Notes: generated by a model not told the origin, from the letters alone. Shown: positions 18,377-27,496, counted from the stretch's first letter. The stretch is DNA of 64,000 nucleotides from Pseudomonas farsensis (GCF_014268805.2 NZ_JABWRF020000001.1:1684001-1748000); one strand, 5' to 3'. Translations and numbers: made by a program.

Positions 18377-18757
18377 TCAGCCCTTGGCGGCCATCGCCGT
18401 GACTTCCACGCGCATGCCTGGGAAGGCCAGCGCGGCAACGCCCACTGCCGCGCGCACCGGCCAGGGCTTGCTGAAGAAGCGCTGGTAAACCTCGTTGAAC
18501 ACGGCGCGGTCGGCCATATCGGTCAGGTAGATGGTCAGGTGCAGCACGCGGCCCATGGAGCTGCCGGCGCGCTCCAGCGCATCTTTGAGTGCCTGCAGGG
18601 TGGCTTCGCACTGGGTGGTGATATCGCCCAGCTCCAGTTCACCATCGGCCCGGATCGGGATTTGCGTGGTGACCAGCACGCCGTTGTATTCAGCGACGTC
18701 CGAAGAGATGGAGCCGGCGTCAGAGTCTGGGGTGAAGATGATATCTGCGTTTGCCAT
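18377..18757 (-). CDS. RidA-family protein (reactive intermediate/imine deaminase)
   Basis: From ATG 18757 the protein has 126 residues and ends with PWPVRAAVGVAALAFPGMRVEVTAMA, the RidA/YjgF signature. The conserved Arg of the active site lies in PVRAAVGV. RidA hydrolyses 2-aminoacrylate-type enamines; many paralogues serve specific pathways. The frame is open far upstream but that part is antisense to the methyltransferase gene. It is divergently arranged with that gene. Confidence 0.88.
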   Translation of the reverse strand: MANADIIFTPDSDAGSISSDVAEYNGVLVTTQIPIRADGELELGDITTQCEATLQALKDALERAGSSMGRVLHLTIYLTDMADRAVFNEVYQRFFSKPWPVRAAVGVAALAFPGMRVEVTAMAAKG

Positions 18758-18931
18758 GGGTGCTTCGCCTTGCAACGGAGGGAAAGCGGCCAAGCCTACT
18801 CCAGACGTTGCCCCAATTGCATCTTCACGCGCCCGCTCGGTCGTGCGGATTTGAAAAGGGCCGCGGCGACGGGCAAAATCGCGCCCCCAACCGGGCGCAA
18901 GCGCCGGGCTCGCTGTAGAACGAGGCAACCG

Positions 18932-19627
18932 TTGAACCAGAACACATTGTCCATGCGCCTTGAACGGGTCGCAGCGCACATCCCGGCCGGCGCACGGCTG
19001 GCTGACATCGGCTCGGACCACGGCTACTTGCCGGTGGCGCTGCTGCTGCGCGGGGCGATTGCGTCGGCGCTGGCCGGCGAGGTGGCCCTGACCCCGTACC
19101 ATGCGGCCATGCGCAGCGTGCGCGACAACGGCCTTGAGCAACAGGCCACGGTGCGCTTGGCCAACGGGCTGGCGGCCATCGAACCGGGTGACGACATTAC
19201 GGTTGTGAGCCTGTGCGGCATGGGCGGTGAGACCATTCGCGACATCCTCGACGCCGGCAAGGCGTACCTCAGCGGCCACGAGCGCCTGGTGCTGCAGCCC
19301 AATGGCGGCGAGCAACCGCTGCGTCAGTGGCTGATGGACAACGGCTACGGCATCGTCTGCGAAGAAGTCCTGCGGGAAAACCGCTTCGACTACGAAATCA
19401 TCGTCGCCGAACCAGGCCAGGCGGCCGTTTACAGCCCGGAGCAGCTGTATTTCGGCCCCTGCCTGCTCGCGGCCCGTAGCCCGGCGTTTCTGTTCAAGTG
19501 GCAGCGCATGCTGCGCCAGAAGCAACAGACCCTGGCCAACTTTGGCCGTGCCCGCGAGGCGGTGGCGCAAGAGAAGATCGAAGATTTCCAGCGCCAGATC
19601 GAGTGGATCAGCACGGTGCTGGCCTGA
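18932..19627 (+). CDS. TrmK-like tRNA (adenine-N1) methyltransferase
   Basis: The protein starts with MRLERVAAHIPAGARLADIG, then DHGYLPVALLL, forming the class I SAM-binding motif, and later has VSLCGMGGETI and LQPNGGEQPLRQWL, the COG2384/TrmK signature. The family methylates A22 of tRNAs in Gram-positives; the role in pseudomonads is inferred. I chose TTG 18932, with GAGG six bases upstream, over ATG 18953, which lacks a site. The two differ by seven residues. Confidence 0.85.
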   Translation: MNQNTLSMRLERVAAHIPAGARLADIGSDHGYLPVALLLRGAIASALAGEVALTPYHAAMRSVRDNGLEQQATVRLANGLAAIEPGDDITVVSLCGMGGETIRDILDAGKAYLSGHERLVLQPNGGEQPLRQWLMDNGYGIVCEEVLRENRFDYEIIVAEPGQAAVYSPEQLYFGPCLLAARSPAFLFKWQRMLRQKQQTLANFGRAREAVAQEKIEDFQRQIEWISTVLA

Positions 19628-19707
19628 CTCACTCCTTGGCGTTTCACAATAAAAGGGCAGGGCCGTGCTAGATTCTTGCCTTTGACGCAGGAGTGAGACC
19701 CCCGCCC

Positions 19708-20640
19708 ATGGACATGCTGCACGCAATGCGCACCTTCGCCCGCGTAGTGGAATGCGGCAGTTTTGCCGCTGCCGCCAATGCCCTGGACATCTCGGCGGCG
19801 CAGGTGTCGCGCATTGTCGCAGAGCTGGAAAACCAGTTGCAGACCCGTCTGCTGCATCGCACCACTAGGCGCTTGCGCATGAGCGAGGCGGGTGAGCGTT
19901 TTCTGGAGCGTTCGCGGCAGATCCTGCTGCTGACCAACGAAGCCATGGACGAAGCTCGCGGGGCGCACCTCACGCCCCGAGGCCGGCTGCGTGTGCACTG
20001 CACCCACGGCCTGGGCCTGTTGATGATGCCGCTGGTGGCGCGCTACAACGCTGCGTGCCCTGAAGTGGTCATGGAACTGACGCTGTCACAGCGCAACCCC
20101 GACCCGCTTGCCGAAGGCCACGATGTAGTGATCGCCATCGGCCAGGGCCTGCCAGACTCGCAACTGATCGCCATCCCGCTGGGCGGGATCCACAGCATCC
20201 TGTGTGCCTCGCCCGATTACCTGGCCCGCAAAGGTGTGCCGCAGTCCCCGCAAGACCTGCGCCAGCATGTCTGCCTGCGCACTGTCGACCCCTTGTTCGA
20301 AGAGGACTGGTCGTTTGGCCAGGCACCGGAAAACTGCGTGATCGAGCCGCAGGATACGTTCTTGACCAACGTCGCCGACGCCATGGTCAGGGCCACTGAG
20401 CTGGGGATGGGGGTTGGCCTGCTGCCTTATTATTCGGCAAGCCAGGCGCTGGAGGACGGGCGCTTGTGCCGGCTGTTGGCACCGCACCGGCTGCGCCAGC
20501 GCGAAATCTACGCGATCTACCCCTCGCGGCATTATCTGGATGCCAAGGTGCGCACCTGGATCGACTACCTCAAAGAGCAATTGCCGCTGGTGTTTGCCGC
20601 GCACATGCAGGTTGTCGAGCAGCCCCAGTACTGGCGCTGA
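19708..20640 (+). CDS. LysR-family transcriptional regulator (DmlR/AaeR-like)
   Basis: At 310 residues it has the LysR winged HTH at the N-terminus (GSFAAAANALDISAAQVSRI) and a periplasmic-binding-like effector domain (LRVHCTHGLGLLMMPLVARY to GLLPYYSASQAL). ATG 19708 is preferred; GTG 19693 is in frame but overlaps the ribosome binding site. Target genes are not evident, since the neighbour on the left is a housekeeping methyltransferase and a small acidic protein follows. Regulators of this type often act on a distant or autoregulated gene. Confidence 0.9.
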   Translation: MDMLHAMRTFARVVECGSFAAAANALDISAAQVSRIVAELENQLQTRLLHRTTRRLRMSEAGERFLERSRQILLLTNEAMDEARGAHLTPRGRLRVHCTHGLGLLMMPLVARYNAACPEVVMELTLSQRNPDPLAEGHDVVIAIGQGLPDSQLIAIPLGGIHSILCASPDYLARKGVPQSPQDLRQHVCLRTVDPLFEEDWSFGQAPENCVIEPQDTFLTNVADAMVRATELGMGVGLLPYYSASQALEDGRLCRLLAPHRLRQREIYAIYPSRHYLDAKVRTWIDYLKEQLPLVFAAHMQVVEQPQYWR

Positions 20641-20716
20641 GTGACCGCCGGGCATATCGATCAAACTTTGCCGGCCTGCGCGTGTTCTCTTCAGGACACC
20701 CTAAGGAGAAACTGTC

Positions 20717-20884
20717 ATGCCGCAAGCCGCGAACGACAAGCACGACAAAGGCCCGCACTCTTCAGAGCATGCAACCGAGCCTGAGAATCCGGGTTTCGAC
20801 CCGGATTCCCCAGATGTCGATGACCCGCAGGTCGACCCGCAAGGGCCAGCCAAACCGCCGCGGGACGTTGAAAAGCAACAGTAA
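20717..20884 (+). CDS. Small acidic, proline-rich protein, 55 aa
   Basis: A short frame starting MPQAANDKHDKGPHSSEHAT has a good AAGGAG eight bases before ATG 20717. The protein is very hydrophilic, acidic and Pro/Asp-rich (NPGFDPDSPDVDDPQVDPQG) and is likely disordered. No signal peptide or known domain is visible. The strong ribosome binding site and biased codons make it a real gene. It is followed by a REP pair. Confidence 0.7.
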   Translation: MPQAANDKHDKGPHSSEHATEPENPGFDPDSPDVDDPQVDPQGPAKPPRDVEKQQ

Positions 20885-20907
20885 AGGCCAATCGCTGTGT
20901 TGGGGCC

Positions 20908-20983
20908 CATCGCAGGCTGGCGCCAGCTCCCACAAGATCAAAAGCAACGCGGTCCCTGTGGGAGCTGGCGCCAGCCTGCGATG
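20908..20983. repeat. REP inverted pair, family A
   Basis: Arms 20908-20934 and 20957-20983 are perfect inverted copies of a CATCGCAGGCTGGCGCCAGC-type element. The same element, with one or two changes, recurs at 28612-28717 and 46069-46173. It lies at the 3' end of the 55-residue gene. A separate short hairpin (21066-21082) follows near the end of the convergent gene. Confidence 0.9.
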
Positions 20984-21103
20984 AGGCCGGCACAGCCCTG
21001 TACATAGCTGTGCCGCCAACCTCGGCGTGGGAGCAGGCTTGCTCGAAATGCCGAACCACCGCGATGGGCCGCAAAGCGGCCCTGATAGCTCAACCGATGG
21101 GTC

Positions 21104-21355
21104 TTACGCCTCAGCTCTTTTCGCCGCTTCCACGCCCGCCGACGACAGCTTGATCGGGTAGCTCACGCTTAGCTCGTGACTGTCATCGACACTCACGCTG
21201 CCGTCATGGATAAGGCCCTGCTCCTGCAGGGTCTTGAGCATGCCGGCAACCGCCCGCTCACCGCGATAGTTGTCGAGGATTTCCTTGCCCAGGCCCTGTG
21301 GGTGGGCGTGCAGCAGGCGGGTCAGTAGCTCGTTTTGCAGATCGGTATTGCTCAT
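21104..21355 (-). CDS. Conserved hypothetical protein, 83 aa
   Basis: From ATG 21355, with AGAGGTG upstream, the small protein looks like a winged-helix fold (ELLTRLLHAHPQGLGKEIL, AGMLKTLQEQGLIHDGSVSV) and may bind nucleic acid or protein, but no family is recognised. It lies 13 bases downstream of the DUF4142 gene on the same strand, so the two are probably co-transcribed. Confidence 0.72.
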   Translation of the reverse strand: MSNTDLQNELLTRLLHAHPQGLGKEILDNYRGERAVAGMLKTLQEQGLIHDGSVSVDDSHELSVSYPIKLSSAGVEAAKRAEA

Positions 21356-21368
21356 CGGTGCACCTCTT

Positions 21369-21860
21369 TTACTTGCTGTGGGTGGCCTGGAGTTTCTTGG
21401 CCTCTTGCAGATGGTGCTCAAGGGCTGGGAGCTTTTCCTTGGCGAAGGCCTTCAGTTCGGCCTTGTCGGAGGACTCAGCCTCACGTTTGAACAGTTCGAT
21501 GGTTTTTTCGTGGGCATCGACCTGATTGTTGGCGTAGGCGCGGTCGAACGACTCCTCGCGCATGTCCAGGATCATCTTGCGCGCCTTGTCGGTCAGGCTG
21601 GCTTCATCTGGCACGTCGATATTCAGGCGCTTGGCCAGTGCCATCAGCTCCTGATTCACCTTGGTATGGTCGTTGACCATTTGCTCGGCGAATTTGCGCA
21701 CCTCGGCATTCTGGCTTTTTTCCAGTGCCAACTTGCCCGTGACCACTTCGGCGATACCGCCTTCGGCTGCGCTGTCGACAAAATCGTCGGAGGCCGCGAA
21801 CGCGGCCGGCACAGCGCCGATGGACATGGCAATGGCCAGGGACAGTGATTTGAAGGTCAT
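21369..21860 (-). CDS. DUF4142-family periplasmic protein
   Basis: ATG 21860 with AGGAG upstream gives 163 residues. A signal peptide (LAIAMSIGAVPAAFA) precedes a four-helix, ferritin-like DUF4142 domain with EVRKFAEQMVNDHTKVNQEL, typical of the family. The biochemical role is unknown; related genes are often stress induced in Pseudomonas. It is the upstream gene of a likely two-gene unit with the 83-residue protein. Confidence 0.87.
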   Translation of the reverse strand: MTFKSLSLAIAMSIGAVPAAFAASDDFVDSAAEGGIAEVVTGKLALEKSQNAEVRKFAEQMVNDHTKVNQELMALAKRLNIDVPDEASLTDKARKMILDMREESFDRAYANNQVDAHEKTIELFKREAESSDKAELKAFAKEKLPALEHHLQEAKKLQATHSK

Positions 21861-22030
21861 GGCGAACTCCTTAACGGGTGGCGCGACGTCAGTGTCGCGT
21901 ACGGTTGAGCCTCGCCCCTGGCCAAAGGTTTGATTTGATTGCAACGGCGGCGCCGTATGGCAATCCGGTTGAACAACGCCTGGCGTCCAGGCTCAGATGC
22001 CTGTACACCGACAGCCCTTGGAGAAACGCC

Positions 22031-22273
22031 ATGAGCATCGAGCGCAGCATCCCGGAACTTGCAGCCTGGTACGCCCAGTACGACGACGAAAGCTACCGCC
22101 GCGAAGCCCCCGACGCTTACCACCATGAGCTTGTGCGCACGGCCGAAGCGCTGCGCGACGATGGCGCTATCGAGTGGGACGATTGGCTGGCGCTGAAGGC
22201 CTTGGCCGACGACGCGCATGTGCTCGCCTTGCAGGCGGCAGTGCGGGCGCGCGTCGATGATCCCGATGCGTGA
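22031..22273 (+). CDS. Conserved hypothetical protein, 80 aa
   Basis: ATG 22031 follows GGAG (22019-22022). The protein is short, acidic and aromatic-rich at the N-terminus (ELAAWYAQYDDESYRREAPD), with a helical second half (DDWLALKALADDAHVLALQA). No signal peptide or known domain was recognised. It is a single gene upstream of the diguanylate cyclase, with 124 bases between. Confidence 0.65.
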   Translation: MSIERSIPELAAWYAQYDDESYRREAPDAYHHELVRTAEALRDDGAIEWDDWLALKALADDAHVLALQAAVRARVDDPDA

Positions 22274-22397
22274 GCATTTGGACGTTGTGGCGCCGCATCC
22301 TTGGCTCTACAATCCGCGCGCCGGCGCCCCGGGCCCTGCGCAACTACGTGCTGGACTATCGTCATGGGCGGCAAACACTCGATGACAAGGGATTTCA

Positions 22398-23987
22398 ATG
22401 TGTGCAGCCCGCAAACAGACTGACGACAGTCTATTGGCGCCGACCAGCGAACAACGCGCTGTAGCGCTGTTTCGCCTGGTGCTGGGGTTTATGGCTGCGG
22501 TGATGATCGCCTTTGTGCTGATCGAGGGTTGGCGCGTCTGGCGCGACTATCGCCAGGCATTCCTGACTGCCGAAAATGCCGTGACCAACCTGGCCCGGGC
22601 CACCGCCCAGCACGCTGAAGATGCTATCCGGCAGGTCGATGCAATGACCGCGGCCTTGGCCGAACGCCTAGAGGGCGATGGTTTCGACCATATCGACAAG
22701 GCACGCTTGCACGCGCTGCTCAAGCAGCAGGCGCGCATCATGCCGCAGTTGCACGGCCTGTTCGTGTATGCCCCGGACGGCAGTTGGATCGTCACCGACC
22801 AGGACGCGGTGCCGCCGGATGCCAACAACGCCGACCGCGACTACTTCATCTATCACCGCACCCATACTGGCCGCCAGGTTCTGATCAGCTCGGTGGTGCG
22901 CAGCCGCTCCACCGGCGACCTGATCATCCCCATTTCACGCCGTCTGGAATACCCCGATGGCCGCTTTGCCGGTGTGCTGCTGGGTACCATCAAGGTCGAC
23001 TGGTTCGTGCGCTATTACGGCGACTTCAAGATCGACGAGCGTGGCGCCCTGGTGCTGGCCAAGCGCGACGGGACCATCCTGGTGCGCAGGCCCTCGGTTG
23101 AACGGGTGATCGGCAACAGCCTGGCCGACAGCGAAATCTTCCGCAAATACCTGCCGTTCGCCAGCGAAGGCGTGGCGCAGGCGGTGGCGGTCGTTGACGG
23201 CACCCCGCGGCTGTATGGCTACCGTGCGCTGTCGAGCTACCCGCTGGTGGTAGAGGCGGGGCTGTCGCGCGAGTCGATCATCGCCCCATGGCGGCACGAC
23301 ATGATCCGTTCGCTGGTGGTGTTGCTGCTGTTGCTGGTGGGCCTTGCCGCGTTCGGTTGGGTGGTACTGCGCCAACTGCGCGAACGTATCGCCATCGAGC
23401 GCGCCCTGCATCAGGCGCACCAGACGCTCAAGGCCCTGGCGCTGACGGACAGCCTGACCGGTCTTGGCAACCGCCGCCGCCTGGATGGGGTGTTGGAGGC
23501 TGAGATCGGTCGCGCCCGGCGCCAAGGCTACCCGCTGGCGCTGGTGATGCTCGACCTCGACTACTTCAAGGCCTACAACGACCGCTATGGCCACTTGGTC
23601 GGTGACCAGTGCCTGCGGCGTTTCGCCGAGGTACTCAAGCAAGTGCTCAAGCGCCCCGGTGACCTGGCCGTACGGTATGGCGGCGAGGAGTTCACGGTAT
23701 TGCTGCCGGACACCGACGCCCAAGGCGCCAGCCAGCTGGTGCAGGAGATTCTGCAACTGCTGCGCCGCCAGGCCATCGAGCATGGCGGCAGCCCGCTTGG
23801 GCATGTGACGGTCAGCGCAGGCCTTGCGATGGGGGCGCCGACGCTTGAGACGGTATCCCCAGAAAACCTCATGGCAGCTGCGGACGCCGCGCTTTATCAA
23901 GCCAAGCGCCAGGGGCGCGACCGCTACTGCCTGGCCGGCGCCGTGGACGCCGGTGCTGGGCAGGGGCAGTTGAACCCGACCGCCTAG
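22398..23987 (+). CDS. Membrane diguanylate cyclase with dCACHE-type sensor
   Basis: The 529-residue protein has a transmembrane segment near residues 22-46, a periplasmic sensor of Cache type (VYAPDGSWIVTDQDAVPP, ADRDYFIYHRTHTGRQVLIS), a second membrane segment near 305-325 and a GGEEF domain. The active site YGGEEFT is intact near residue 428. An RPGD I-site lies five residues before it, so product inhibition is likely. It should make c-di-GMP from GTP in response to a periplasmic ligand. Its 3' end overlaps the convergent mgtC-like gene by four bases. Confidence 0.92.
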   Translation: MCAARKQTDDSLLAPTSEQRAVALFRLVLGFMAAVMIAFVLIEGWRVWRDYRQAFLTAENAVTNLARATAQHAEDAIRQVDAMTAALAERLEGDGFDHIDKARLHALLKQQARIMPQLHGLFVYAPDGSWIVTDQDAVPPDANNADRDYFIYHRTHTGRQVLISSVVRSRSTGDLIIPISRRLEYPDGRFAGVLLGTIKVDWFVRYYGDFKIDERGALVLAKRDGTILVRRPSVERVIGNSLADSEIFRKYLPFASEGVAQAVAVVDGTPRLYGYRALSSYPLVVEAGLSRESIIAPWRHDMIRSLVVLLLLLVGLAAFGWVVLRQLRERIAIERALHQAHQTLKALALTDSLTGLGNRRRLDGVLEAEIGRARRQGYPLALVMLDLDYFKAYNDRYGHLVGDQCLRRFAEVLKQVLKRPGDLAVRYGGEEFTVLLPDTDAQGASQLVQEILQLLRRQAIEHGGSPLGHVTVSAGLAMGAPTLETVSPENLMAAADAALYQAKRQGRDRYCLAGAVDAGAGQGQLNPTA

Positions 23988-24697
23988 TCGGCCGTCATTG
24001 GCTCAGCCAGCAACTGCCAGCGCACCGCACTCACGCCTTTTTCAAGGCTGACCCGGCTTACCAGCCGCTCCAGCGAGGTGTGCGCTTGTGCTGTGCCGAG
24101 CAGCTCGGCGCGCACTTCCAAGCGCGCCGCGTCGTCCAGGTCTTCGCTGTGCAGCGATTGCAGGCGCAGGCAGGGGTCGCTCAGGCTATGCAGCATCAGG
24201 CTACGCACCTGGATCTCGTCCTCGGCGCGGCAGACGATACGCACGCCAAAGCGTTGCTCGACTTCACTTGCCGGCAGTACCTCCTGACGGTCCAAACGCT
24301 GGGCGATGTCGCGCAGCAGAATGTTGGCGCACAGCACCACCAGGCTGCCGATAGCGGCCTCCAGCAACAGGCCCAGGCTGCACAGCACGCCAACTGCGGC
24401 GGTGCACCACAGCGTTGCAGCGGTGTTCAGGCCGCGCACATTGAAGCCATCACGCATGATCACGCCACCGCCCAGAAAGCCGATGCCGGACACCACGTAG
24501 GCAGCCACCCGCGAGGCATCGGCGGGCAGCATGCCCGGCACTGCCTGGGTCATCAGTACGAAAAGGCAGGCGCCGGTGCTGACCAGGGCATTGGTGCGCA
24601 GGCCGGTCATGCGCTGGCGCAGTTGACGTTCTGCGCCGATCAGCGCGCCGAGTACCAGAGCCACGCTTACGCGCAGCAGAAAAATTTTCCAATCCAT
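23984..24697 (-). CDS. MgtC/SapB-family membrane protein
   Basis: Starting at ATG 24697 the protein has 237 residues. The N-terminal half holds about five membrane segments with the family motifs LGALIGAERQLRQRMTGLRTN and GIGFLGGGVIMRD. The C-terminal half is a soluble ACT-like domain. MgtC proteins support growth in low Mg2+ and modulate ATP synthase in pathogens; here only family membership is clear. The 413-base non-coding region upstream is unusually long and may hold a leader. Confidence 0.9.
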   Translation of the reverse strand: MDWKIFLLRVSVALVLGALIGAERQLRQRMTGLRTNALVSTGACLFVLMTQAVPGMLPADASRVAAYVVSGIGFLGGGVIMRDGFNVRGLNTAATLWCTAAVGVLCSLGLLLEAAIGSLVVLCANILLRDIAQRLDRQEVLPASEVEQRFGVRIVCRAEDEIQVRSLMLHSLSDPCLRLQSLHSEDLDDAARLEVRAELLGTAQAHTSLERLVSRVSLEKGVSAVRWQLLAEPMTAD

Positions 24698-25110
24698 CGC
24701 AAACCTCGTTGCACGGGCCTGTGCCCGTTCAAGCGTCGCCAGCGGGCGGCGCAAAAGCAAAAACGGTGAATGCGCAGGGCCACATGCCATACGCCAAGGG
24801 CGTAAAGGCTGGGAATAGAAGAGGAGGGGTCAGCCGTGTGAGGCTGAAAAACCACCGTCTACCGTAAGGCGGCCAGACAGTGGCAGGGACGCTGCCGGAC
24901 TAGCTCGCCGTGTGGGCCTGTCGCAATCGACTGGGGCTACTGTCCAATGCAGGGTTCTCCGTAGGGGGCAAGAGTGCGACGCGGACGTTACGCCGCAGCT
25001 TCGCCGGGGTCAAGGGCAGGATCATGACAATTGCGTCATGGCGAACTTTCCTGCAACAAACCCGGCAATGTTAACCTTAGTGCCCGTTATCGCCTTTGCC
25101 GGACCGTCCC
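24698..25110. other. Long divergent intergenic region, possible mgtC leader
   Basis: This gap of 413 bases separates the mgtC-like gene (minus) from the crtZ-like gene (plus). It has short hairpins, for example GGCAG/CTGCC around 24884-24898, and a minus-strand start at 24855 that could encode a leader peptide. I did not recognise a known Mg2+ riboswitch. No other gene is seen. Confidence 0.4.
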
Positions 25111-25611
25111 ATGTTGCTCAATCTCGCCGTGCTTTTTGGCACACTGGTGGCCATGGAGGGCGTCGGTACGCTGGCCCACAAGTACGTCATGCACGGCTGG
25201 GGCTGGTGGCTGCATCGCTCGCACCATGAACCCCAACTTGGGGTGCTGGAAACCAACGATATCTACCTGGCGGCGCTGGCCGTGATTGCCGCTGCACTGG
25301 TGGCGCTCGGCAAGGCCGGGCACGCGCCATTGCAGTGGGTGGGCGGCGGGGTGGCGGCCTATGGTGTGGCCTATGTGCTGGCGCATGACGGGCTGTTCCA
25401 CCGCCACTGGCCGCGCGCGCCCAGGCCGGTCAACCGTTACCTCAAGCGCTTGTATCGCGCGCACCGGCTGCACCATGCGGTCAAGGGGCGGCAGGGCGGT
25501 GTGTCGTTCGGCTTTTTTTACGCCCCGCCCATGCCGGTGCTCAAGCGGCAGTTGAGGCAGCTTCGGACGCCCGCCCACGGCTCACCCACCAGCCAAACCC
25601 CGCAGCCGTGA
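25111..25611 (+). CDS. crtZ: CrtZ-like beta-carotene hydroxylase family protein
   Basis: From ATG 25111 the protein has 166 residues with four membrane segments and the complete di-iron histidine set of the fatty-acid-hydroxylase/CrtZ group: HKYVMH, HRSHH, HDGLFHRHW and HRLHH. CrtZ hydroxylates beta-ionone rings to zeaxanthin. No other carotenoid gene (crtE, B, I, Y) is in the window, so the real substrate may differ. Its last 71 bases overlap the 3' end of the convergent symporter gene. Confidence 0.85.
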   Translation: MLLNLAVLFGTLVAMEGVGTLAHKYVMHGWGWWLHRSHHEPQLGVLETNDIYLAALAVIAAALVALGKAGHAPLQWVGGGVAAYGVAYVLAHDGLFHRHWPRAPRPVNRYLKRLYRAHRLHHAVKGRQGGVSFGFFYAPPMPVLKRQLRQLRTPAHGSPTSQTPQP

Positions 25612-26428
25612 AGAACATGATCAGGCTGTAGATCGCGGCTGGCACCGCCATGGTGGCGTTATTGAGCAAGCTTGGGCTCAGTGCCAGGGCAATCGCCAGC
25701 GTGCCATTGTGGATGCCGATCTCCATGCCAATGGCAATCGCCTGACGCTTGGGGATGCTCAGCAGGCGCGGTACCCAATAGCCCACCGCCAGGCTCAACA
25801 GGTTGAACAGCAGCGCCGCGCCGCCGACGATGGGCGCGTACTCGACCACGGTTTGCCAGTCCTTGGCCAGTGCCAGGACGATGGTGAAGGCCAGGAACAA
25901 CGCTGCTACAAGCTTCATTGGTTTTTCCATGCGCGCGGCAAAGCCTGCGGCAAAATGGCGGATCAGCATGCCCAGTGCCACCGGCAGCAGGACGATGGCG
26001 AAGACTTGCATGACCTTGGCAAACTGCAGCGGGATGGCCTGGTCAGAGGCCATGAACCACATCAACGAAAGGTTTACCAGCAGCGGCATGGTCAGAATGG
26101 CGATCAGCGAGTTGACTGCCGTGAGGGTGATGTTCAGCGCCACATCGCCATGGGCCAGGTGGCTGAACAGGTTGGCCGTGGTGCCGCCGGGGGAGGCTGC
26201 GAGCAGCATCAGGCCGACCGCGAGCGCCGACTCCAGGCCAAAGCCGTTGGCAATCATGAAGCACACCAACGGCAGCAGCAGGATCTGGCAGGCCAACCCG
26301 ATCACCACCGGTTTTGGGTATTTCACCACCCTTGCGAAATCCGCCAGGGTCAGCGACAGGCCGAGGCCCAGCATGATGATGCCCAGGGCAAGCGGCAGAA
26401 GGGCGGTGAGCAGCGGGGATGCGGTCAT
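25541..26428 (-). CDS. Bile acid:sodium symporter family (BASS) transporter
   Basis: The 295-residue protein has about nine or ten membrane segments and BASS family features such as LLAASPGGTTANLFSHLAHG and GIHNGTLAIALALSP. Bacterial members transport pantoate, pyruvate or other organic anions with sodium; bile acid is unlikely. The substrate is unknown. The gene ends inside the 3' part of the crtZ-like gene on the other strand, a 71-base convergent overlap. Confidence 0.88.
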   Translation of the reverse strand: MTASPLLTALLPLALGIIMLGLGLSLTLADFARVVKYPKPVVIGLACQILLLPLVCFMIANGFGLESALAVGLMLLAASPGGTTANLFSHLAHGDVALNITLTAVNSLIAILTMPLLVNLSLMWFMASDQAIPLQFAKVMQVFAIVLLPVALGMLIRHFAAGFAARMEKPMKLVAALFLAFTIVLALAKDWQTVVEYAPIVGGAALLFNLLSLAVGYWVPRLLSIPKRQAIAIGMEIGIHNGTLAIALALSPSLLNNATMAVPAAIYSLIMFFTAAGFGWWVSRGRASEAASTAA

Positions 26429-26611
26429 GAAGGCGCTCTCGACGAAGGATCTTGCGCAGTCTAGGTGGCGTGGAATCGATAGCTAATCGCAATAGGCCAT
26501 ACTTGGTAACTGTTTGTTACGACAAGCCCGACGGGCAGCGGCCACGCGCCGCGTTGCGGTACAGCGCCTGGCGCAGTAGCATTCGCGCTTTTGCCGAAGG
26601 ATTAGCCCACC

Positions 26612-27496
26612 ATGCCGTTCCAGCAAGGCCTGCTCGCCACCCCGGTGCCGACCCACGCGCGTCACCTGTTCTTTGCCCTCGACGTGGTCGAGGCCTTGCC
26701 CGGCGTACTCGACCCGTTGCTTGCCGAGGTTGACGGGCGCAGCCTGCTGCTGGCCATCGGCGCGCCGTTGGCCAAAGCCCTGGGCCGTGAAGTGCCGGGC
26801 CTGCGCAGCTTCCCGCAGCTTGAGGCAGTGGTGGAAAACCCGGCTACCCAGCACGCCTTGTGGCTGTGGTTGCGGGGCGAGGAGCGTGGCGAGCTGTTCT
26901 TGCGTGCTCAGGCGCTGCAGCAACGGCTGGCCCCGGCGTTGCGGCTGGTGGACAGCGTTGACGGTTTTCTGCACGACGGCGGGCGCGACCTGACCGGCTA
27001 TGAAGACGGCACCGAAAACCCCGCCGATGATGATGCGGTGCAGGCTGCTATCGTGCCGGGCGAGGTTGCCGGGCTGTCTGGCTCAAGCTTTGCTGCCTTC
27101 CAGCTGTGGAAGCACGACCTGAACTACTTCAAGTCTTTGCCGCAGGCTGAGCAGGACGACATCATTGGCCGTCGGCTGAGCGACAACGAAGAGCTGGAGG
27201 ATGCGCCGGAGTCTGCCCACGTCAAACGTACCGCCCAGGAGAGCTATGACCCTGAGGCGTTCATGGTGCGGCGTTCGGTATCCTGGGCTGATGAGCGTGG
27301 CGCGGGCCTGGCATTTGTTGCCTTGGGCTTTTCGCTTGAGGCGTTTGAGGTTCAACTGCGGCGCATGAGCGGCCTGGAAGATGGGGTGGTCGATGCCTTG
27401 TACCGCTTCAGCCGGCCGCTTAGCGGGGGGTATTACTGGTTCCCGCCGATGGGCGAGGGTGGGGCTGATTTGCGCTTGTTGCTTGGCGACTGCTGA
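26612..27496 (+). CDS. dyp: DyP-type haem peroxidase
   Basis: At 294 residues it belongs to the DyP class with the signature GYEDGTENP (catalytic Asp in the GxxDG motif, about residues 130-138), the proximal haem His in ESAHVKRT and the distal Arg in VRRSVSW. DyP enzymes oxidise dyes, Mn2+ and lignin-type phenols with H2O2. There is no signal peptide; bacterial members of this type are cytoplasmic or encapsulated. No encapsulin gene is adjacent. A related LysR regulator gene follows on the same strand. Confidence 0.92.
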   Translation: MPFQQGLLATPVPTHARHLFFALDVVEALPGVLDPLLAEVDGRSLLLAIGAPLAKALGREVPGLRSFPQLEAVVENPATQHALWLWLRGEERGELFLRAQALQQRLAPALRLVDSVDGFLHDGGRDLTGYEDGTENPADDDAVQAAIVPGEVAGLSGSSFAAFQLWKHDLNYFKSLPQAEQDDIIGRRLSDNEELEDAPESAHVKRTAQESYDPEAFMVRRSVSWADERGAGLAFVALGFSLEAFEVQLRRMSGLEDGVVDALYRFSRPLSGGYYWFPPMGEGGADLRLLLGDC

